DNA from: TMP-86 sp964247385
GTDB lineage: Bacteria > Pseudomonadota > Gammaproteobacteria > Steroidobacterales > Steroidobacteraceae
DNA length: 44,193 bases
Assembly: GCA_964247385.1 (NCBI GenBank)
Contig: CAXTUB010000020.1
Span: 1 to 44,193 of the forward strand
Direction of reading: 5' to 3'
Position numbers and translations under genes: made by a program
In this document: positions 38,948-44,193 of the stretch, piece after piece
Layout: every line of letters starts with the position of its first letter
Position numbering within the stretch: the first letter of the stretch is position 1
The notes under the pieces: generated by a model
What the model saw: the letters and a program-made list of their open reading frames with translations, nothing else
Database searches by the model: none
Told to the model about the DNA's origin: nothing

Positions 38948-39231
38948 AGAATGAAGATTGTGCACGCCAAGGTGCCTCTTTCCGTGCTCAAGGCGCGCTT
39001 ATTACGATTCGTGCCGCGGTTGATGATCGACAGAGTACTACGATGCGGCGGTCGATATTTTCGAAGCAGTCTTATGGAAGTGTTCGCGCAGCGTCGGCCG
39101 CGGCGGCAACTGGTTTGAGTGGCACATCGTGTTCGGAGTGAGGGTACTATCGCCTGCGATGTGCTTGACGCCGCGCATGGCGAGGCGTACGTTTTGACAC
39201 ACCCGATAAATAATATGAACGGGGCTCGGCA
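38948..39231 (+). other. 284-nt spacer without a recognised gene
   Basis: A 55-codon frame (38951-39118, starting MKIVHAKVPLSVLKARLL) and a second overlapping frame ending at about 39201 are open, but neither has a convincing ribosome binding site or a known family. TTGACA (39194-39199) followed after 14 nt by TATGAA is a promoter-like pair with short spacing, upstream of the gspC-like gene. Base composition begins to turn AT-richer here. Confidence 0.3.
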
Positions 39232-40095
39232 GTGCGTGATCAGGGGAAGAGGCGCGCGGATGAGGGTAGGCGACCATATTCCAAGAAGTCGCCTTCGCTA
39301 GGTCGTCGATTTTTCCAGAGACTTATTCCAGCAATTGTGGCCGGCGCAGTGGTGTGCGCAGGACTACGGGTAGTTGGTTTAAACCCCTTCACTCATGAAT
39401 CATCCAATTCAAACACCGCACCGAAATCTTACTCTCAGCTTCATGGCGGCCGTTCGAATAACTTGTCGGCAGTGTCCCCTAGTCCAATTGGCACTGACTC
39501 TTCAGTTTCCAAATTTGCACGCTCCTTGGTTCTTGAATCGACTCAGTTAGGGAAAAATCCGCAAGAAGGCTATGCACTGCTTGGCGTAAGTTTAGCTTCC
39601 CCACAAACTTATCGAGCCGGCGCCATTCTTGCCAATGGTGCTCGAATTTCCTCGATTTATGCGGACTATATTGAGCTGGAGCGTGACGGGCAGGTCGCCA
39701 AGCTGTATGTCAATGGCGCACAGGCCGCCGATACCGCGAGCCCGTTAACGCAAGTTGGTGGGCAGCCACCTGTTCCGGCAGCCGTGGCAAACAGCGCGGA
39801 TGCGCTGACCGATGTGATACGTGTTACACCGATGTATCGCGGTCGCGAGGTCCAAGGGCTAGAAGTCTTCGCCAATGAGCGTTCCAACATTTTTGCGCAG
39901 TTGGGCTTGGAACCTGGCGATCGTATTACGGCCATCGATGGCGAGCGAATCACAGATTCTGCCGCTGGCATTGCATCGCTACGGCGCTTGACCGAAGGCA
40001 GCGCGTTGCAAGTCAACGTCGACCGGCGCGGAAAGCCGGTGTTTCTGTCTTTGGATGGCGCGCTGTTGGCAGCGCGAAATAAGATCGAGCATTAG
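39232..40095 (+). CDS. GspC-like protein (type II secretion inner-membrane component type)
   Basis: A 287-residue protein. Residues about 1-25 are basic and cytoplasmic. One membrane helix follows (RLIPAIVAGAVVCAGLRVVGL), then a low-complexity linker (Ser/Asn-rich, about 50-95) and a GspC homology region (YALLGVSLASPQTYRAGAILANGARISSIYADYIELERDG, with breaks). A C-terminal PDZ domain (GLEVFANERSNIFAQLGLEPGDRITAIDG) completes it. GspC links the inner-membrane T2SS platform to the secretin and helps select substrates. No other gsp gene is in the window, so it is an orphan. The GTG start has no strong ribosome binding site. It ends 30 nt before the RHS-type gene, suggesting co-transcription. Composition is AT-richer than genes to its left. 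Confidence 0.75.
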   Translation: MRDQGKRRADEGRRPYSKKSPSLGRRFFQRLIPAIVAGAVVCAGLRVVGLNPFTHESSNSNTAPKSYSQLHGGRSNNLSAVSPSPIGTDSSVSKFARSLVLESTQLGKNPQEGYALLGVSLASPQTYRAGAILANGARISSIYADYIELERDGQVAKLYVNGAQAADTASPLTQVGGQPPVPAAVANSADALTDVIRVTPMYRGREVQGLEVFANERSNIFAQLGLEPGDRITAIDGERITDSAAGIASLRRLTEGSALQVNVDRRGKPVFLSLDGALLAARNKIEH

Positions 40096-40125
40096 CACAC
40101 GAAAAAATTGCGAAGGGAGACGCCA

Positions 40126-43100
40126 ATGAAGAAGTTTTGGGGTGTACTTGCGGCAATCTTCTTCTGTCTTGCCATCGGAGTCGCTCGTGCCGACACGCAG
40201 TGGAGCGCTGCCGACTACGATCTATATCCTGGAGATTTCAACGGTGATGGACTCACCGACATGCTGTACATCTAAAAGGACCCTTCGCGCTTGAGCGGCA
40301 TCGCGCTTTCAGACGGCAAAGGCTTCAGCATTCCGCTTCAATCTTGGAACAATGTCTATCTCGGCATTCCGTGGTCTGACGGCAAATACAAAGTTATCGT
40401 CGCGGATTTCAACGGCGATGGCCGCGATGATGTGTTCCTGCAACGCAAGGATGCCGGCGATCATTATCTTTTGATTTCGGAAGACGGCGGCCTCGGCGGT
40501 ATTTACCAGACGATTCCTAACGATGGCTTCGGACTGACTTGGTCCGAAGATCAGCACGAAATTATTGCGGGAGATTTCAACGGTGATGGCCGCGCAGATT
40601 TGTTTTTGCAGGCGGCGGACTCATCCGGTCTCAATGCAATTCTGCTCACGGACAAGAATGGGCAATTCACCGCGAAAACGCCGTATCAAAGCTGGAAAGA
40701 TGGATATGTCGGATTCAATTGGGCGGCGAATGAGGCTCTAGTCTTCGCTGGTGATTTCAACGGCGACGGAAGGGCGGATTTGCTGCTTCAAGCAAAGCCT
40801 ACGCCAGGCTCCGGGACCGACGCAGCACATCCGGCGGAGTTTCCGCCAAACCTAAATGGCGTAGTTCTTTCGGCACCCGCTAAGGCTCTTTTCGCGACTA
40901 CAGGCGTGCAGGCTTGGAGTCGCGATGGATTCAAAGCGGAGTGATCTCCGCTCCAGTCTTCAGTACGCCTTAGCGACTTTAACGGCGATGGGAAATCGGA
41001 TGTCATCTTACAAGGAATCGATAAGAGCCAAACAAGTTACCTATTGTATGGCAACTCGCCAGGCACAATTTTTTCAAGCAGTGCAGTTTTAGATTCGCGA
41101 ACGACCCCGCCACAGAGCGAATACACCATTCTTGCGGGCCGCTTCGATGGCAACAAGGCGTCATCGATTTATCTGCAAGCGCCGACTGCTGACGGAAGCA
41201 ATAAAATTGCTGCGCTTCAGAAAGGCGAGTTGACCGTTCTTTCGAGCAATTCGGATTTGGCCATGATACAGCCCGCTGCAACGGCTCCAGCGGGTAAGGG
41301 AAACCGACCACAAGGAGCGCTTGCAGCTCTTGCGGTCACTTCTGCGGGCCGAACGCCCGGCACATTTGCGGTATCCGCCATGGGCGGCGCGACATATCAG
41401 ATTCCGATTTGGACGCCGCCGGGCGCCCGAGGAATCGAGCCCAAGCTTGCATTGACTTATGCAAGCGGCGGACCGGATGGCCAGCTTGGGCCGGGGTGGA
41501 GCTTGAGTGGCTTATCGGCAATCGCTCGCTGCACAAAAACCTATGCGGAGAATGGCGGTGCTCCCGCTGCGGTGACTCTGACGACGAGCGATGATTTTTG
41601 CTTGGATGGTAATCGCTTGCGCGTCACGAGCGGGACATATGGCGCCGCGGGCTCGGTGTACCAAACAGAAATCGCGAATTTTTCTCGCGTCACTGCGTAT
41701 AGCGCGGCAGGCAACGGACCTTCGTATTTCATCGTCGAAGGCAAAGACGGGCTCATCTACGAATACGGCAACACGGCAGACTCAAAGGCCTATACCAACG
41801 GCGGCTCGACCCCGTACGCGTGGATGCTCAACAAGGTGCGCGATCGGCAGCCCAGCGCCGACAACATGACGATCAGTTATTCGACGACGAGCGGTGCGGT
41901 ACAACCGGCAACGATTTCCTATACGCAAACCCCATCTACGAGTGCAACTTACCCGTACACGGTGAATTTTTCTTATCAAGCACGTGTGACGAACTTAAGT
42001 AAATACGTTGCAGGCGGGAATATTTTGCAGACCCAAGTCTTGTCGAAGGTCGACGTCAGGGCCTCGGGGACGTCGGTTCGGCAATACAACCTGACGTATC
42101 AGACCGCCCCAACAACGACTAGAGACCGACTAACTTCAATCCAAGAATGTGGCGGCAGCTCGGGCACTGATTGTTTGAGGCCCACCACCGTCGGCTATCA
42201 AGATGGAGCGAAAGGAATTGCCAATCCAACGGTCGGCACCGGTGCCTCTATCGCTCTCAGCACCATGCGCTCGGTCGATATCGATGGTGACGGTCGGCAG
42301 GATTTGGTCTACGTAAAGCAGAACGGCTCGAACTACGAGTGGTGGGCGGAGCTAGCGACGTCTTCAGGTTACGGAGCAGCCATCTATACGGGGCTCACCA
42401 GTTCCAACACGGCAAACGTTCTTCTCGATGACTTTTTGGGAAACGGCAAGACGGAGCTGCTCGGCCCCTGCGGGACTGTTTTTTGCGCTTACAGCTTCAA
42501 TGGCAGCAGTTTCACCGCTCAGGCCATAGGAATTGCCGTCGAGATTGGGGCTGTCACGGCCTCTGCTGACAGCGATGGCGATGGTCTACCCGATCATTGG
42601 ATATTGAAGGCCGGAACTCTTTATTTCCGAAAGAACACGTCAGGTGCAGGCACAATCTCTTTTGCATCTACACCAATATCTGGAAACGTTATAGGCAACG
42701 CCGCAACCCTCAAAGGCAATAACTCTTTCCCTAATTCTTCTATTCAACATATCGATGTGAATGGTGATGGTCGCGAAGACGTCTTTGTCGGAGCGGCCTA
42801 CAATCGTACGCCGTTTACTACTGCCTACAGCATTTCTAACTCGGCTATTGCTCAAGTGGGTAGTGTTAAAGACGCCTTAGTAACGCTAACTCCCGTGCGT
42901 TGGAATGATGACGCGTGTACGGATGCGTGGAATGCCGGTTACATCTATGTGAGTCGTTGCGACGGTTCTGCGGCGGCTCAAATTCCCGTTTCGAGCGGTG
43001 TCGGCCTCGGGCTCGATTGGGATGGAGACGGTCGAACCGACATCTTATATAACTCTGGCGGCACTTGGATGGTGCAGCGATCACTCGGCAATGCCGCCGT

Positions 43101-44193
43101 AACTGCAGTGTCCACCGGCGTACCAGCGGGCGCCGGAACCTGGGCTGTTACTGATCAAAATGGCGACGGCATGGCAGATTTTCTCTACTCGAATTCTTCC
43201 GCCGGAAACGCGGTCACTTTCGGACTGCATGCGGGTGCTGGATCTCCGGCTGATTTGGCAATTTCGTTTGCCGACGGTTGGGGCATCAATGCATCGCCGA
43301 CCTACGTGTCGATCGCGCAAAGCAACTACACGAAGTACTCGGTCTCGAATTACCCCTATACGGCAATCACGGCGCCGATGTACGTCGTAAGCCAGGTTTC
43401 ACAGTCTGATGGGACGGGATCGACCTTCAGCAATGATTTTTCATACTACGACGCAACTGTAAATCTTCAGGGTCGCGGCTTCGTTGGTTTTTATGCAACG
43501 CGAAGTCACGATAGCCGCAATGACTTGGTCCGTTACACGTACTACAGGCGCGACCATCCATATGCGGGCCTCATTTATCAAGATGACGTCTTTCTACCTA
43601 GCGAAGCGCATATAATTAATCGCACCGTCAACTCGTTGTCTGCGAAAGACCTCGACGGAACGGGATGCGATAGCGCATCAAGCCGCTGCTTTCCCTATGC
43701 GAGCCGCGTAACCGTTGATACGTACGATATCAACGGAGCAAGTCCGTTGATTCAATCCTCATCTACGGATGTTAGCTACGACAACTACGGCAATCCCACC
43801 TCGACGTCCACCACAGTCACCGACAAAGATTCGGCCTCGCCTTTCTACAATCAGGCGTGGAGCACGCTCGTTTCAAATACGTACTCGAACGACACAGCGA
43901 ACTGGTGTTATGGATTACCTTCGTCGACGTCGACTCAAAATACGCTTCCCGACGGAACGAACGCGACGCGCCGTGTGGACCATACCGTCAGCGCGCAGTA
44001 TTGCCGCTTTAGCGACGAGACAATCGAGCCTACGAGTGCATCGCTGAAAGTGGTGAACACTTTCGGCTACGATGGCTGCGGGAATCTGAGTTCAGTCGCG
44101 GTCGTTGGACTCGATGAGACGGGCGCGGGGGTGGGGGCGCGCCCGCCCGCATCTAGCGTAGGGCCGCGTTTGCAGTTTGCGGGGCGCGGGACG
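40126..44193 (+). pseudogene. secreted FG-GAP/SpvB/RHS-type giant protein, two in-frame stops, 3' partial
   Basis: ATG 40126 (AAGGGAGA upstream) opens a signal peptide (MKKFWGVLAAIFFCLAIGVARA). Five FG-GAP/VCBS-type repeats follow, each with a DFNGDG calcium loop (about 40234, 40404, 40572, 40752, 40975). Next comes an SpvB/TcaC-like N-terminal domain (GTFAVSAMGGATYQIPIWTP, then LGPGWSLSGLSAIARC). A further FG-GAP-like region with DVNGDGRED and WDGDGRTD follows, and the RHS-type part begins near 43400. One frame spans the whole 4068 nt with only two stops: TAA 40273-40275 (probably from CAA) and TGA 40942-40944 (from TGG or CGA). After the second stop about 1,080 codons are open to the window edge. 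Such proteins are large toxins or surface antigens with a variable C-terminus, which lies outside the window. Confidence 0.8.

Noticed and set aside
38951..39118. 55-codon frame after the aldehyde dehydrogenase
   Set aside because: No ribosome binding site, no family resemblance and an overlapping alternative frame; noted only in the spacer entry.
40942..40944. Selenocysteine UGA in the RHS-type gene
   Set aside because: No SECIS-like hairpin is evident after it, the context is an FG-GAP linker rather than a redox site, and a second stop of another type (TAA) is also in frame.
1..44193. CRISPR arrays, tRNA, rRNA, insertion sequences
   Set aside because: No spaced repeat array, no cloverleaf or rRNA-like sequence and no transposase reading frame was recognised anywhere in the window.

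Overview
The window reads as a chromosomal stretch of a GC-rich Gram-negative proteobacterium, most likely a gammaproteobacterium. The evidence is the lipid A L-Ara4N (arn) genes, an RraA-type protein, CsrA, GlcDEF, MetK-AhcY, an outer-membrane beta-barrel and a GspC-like protein. I cannot name the genus from sequence alone. No rRNA, tRNA or CRISPR array was seen. Genes are densely packed, with many 4-nt stop/start overlaps.

Layout. (1) 1-3111: 5'-truncated GH15 glucoamylase and a polyphosphate-glucokinase-like ROK kinase. (2) 3267-4833: outer-membrane barrel with a CxxCGC N-terminus plus a Tat-signal TlpA-like thioredoxin. (3) 4928-5984: two toxin-antitoxin (TA) loci, HicB with a decayed hicA, and DUF433/DUF5615. 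(4) 6037-7446, minus strand: fructosamine-kinase-like protein then RraA. (5) 7589-11864: nucleotide-sugar genes ugd, manC and manB. (6) 11921-12639: Phd/VapC pair. (7) 12735-19451: a complete set of Ara4N enzymes with ArnA split into two genes and a permuted order (C, A-formyltransferase, A-dehydrogenase, D, T, B). (8) 19462-21662: periplasmic peroxiredoxin, hemerythrin-like protein, alpha/beta hydrolase. (9) 21696-25497, minus strand: CsrA, orphan bufferin-like DUF2282 protein, GH63-like glucosidase, MsrB. (10) 25584-30405: small membrane protein, then an activated-methyl-cycle group (PfkB/adenosine-kinase-like, MetK, AhcY, FolD). (11) 30411-35001: orphan CoA-transferase B subunit and glycolate oxidase GlcDEF. 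(12) 35027-35986: VapBC pair with a palindromic operator and a decayed second VapBC. (13) 35991-38947: APC permease divergent from an aldehyde dehydrogenase whose catalytic Cys codon reads Tyr. (14) 39232-44193: a visibly AT-richer segment with a GspC-like protein and a giant FG-GAP/SpvB/RHS-type secreted protein carrying two in-frame stop codons and running off the window.

How the genes work together. Ugd supplies UDP-glucuronate for the arn pathway, which builds undecaprenyl-P-Ara4N and transfers it to lipid A (cationic peptide/polymyxin resistance). ManB/ManC supply GDP-mannose. The adenosine-kinase-like gene, MetK and AhcY form a SAM/SAH recycling unit, with FolD adding one-carbon folate supply. 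GH15 plus the ROK kinase would release and phosphorylate glucose.

Most unusual points: the GspC + SpvB/RHS pair with two premature stops; the Cys-to-Tyr aldehyde dehydrogenase; the split and permuted arn operon without arnE/arnF; the orphan DUF2282 bufferin-like peptide; an alpha/beta hydrolase whose best ribosome binding site points to an ATC codon; and five TA loci or remnants in 44 kb.
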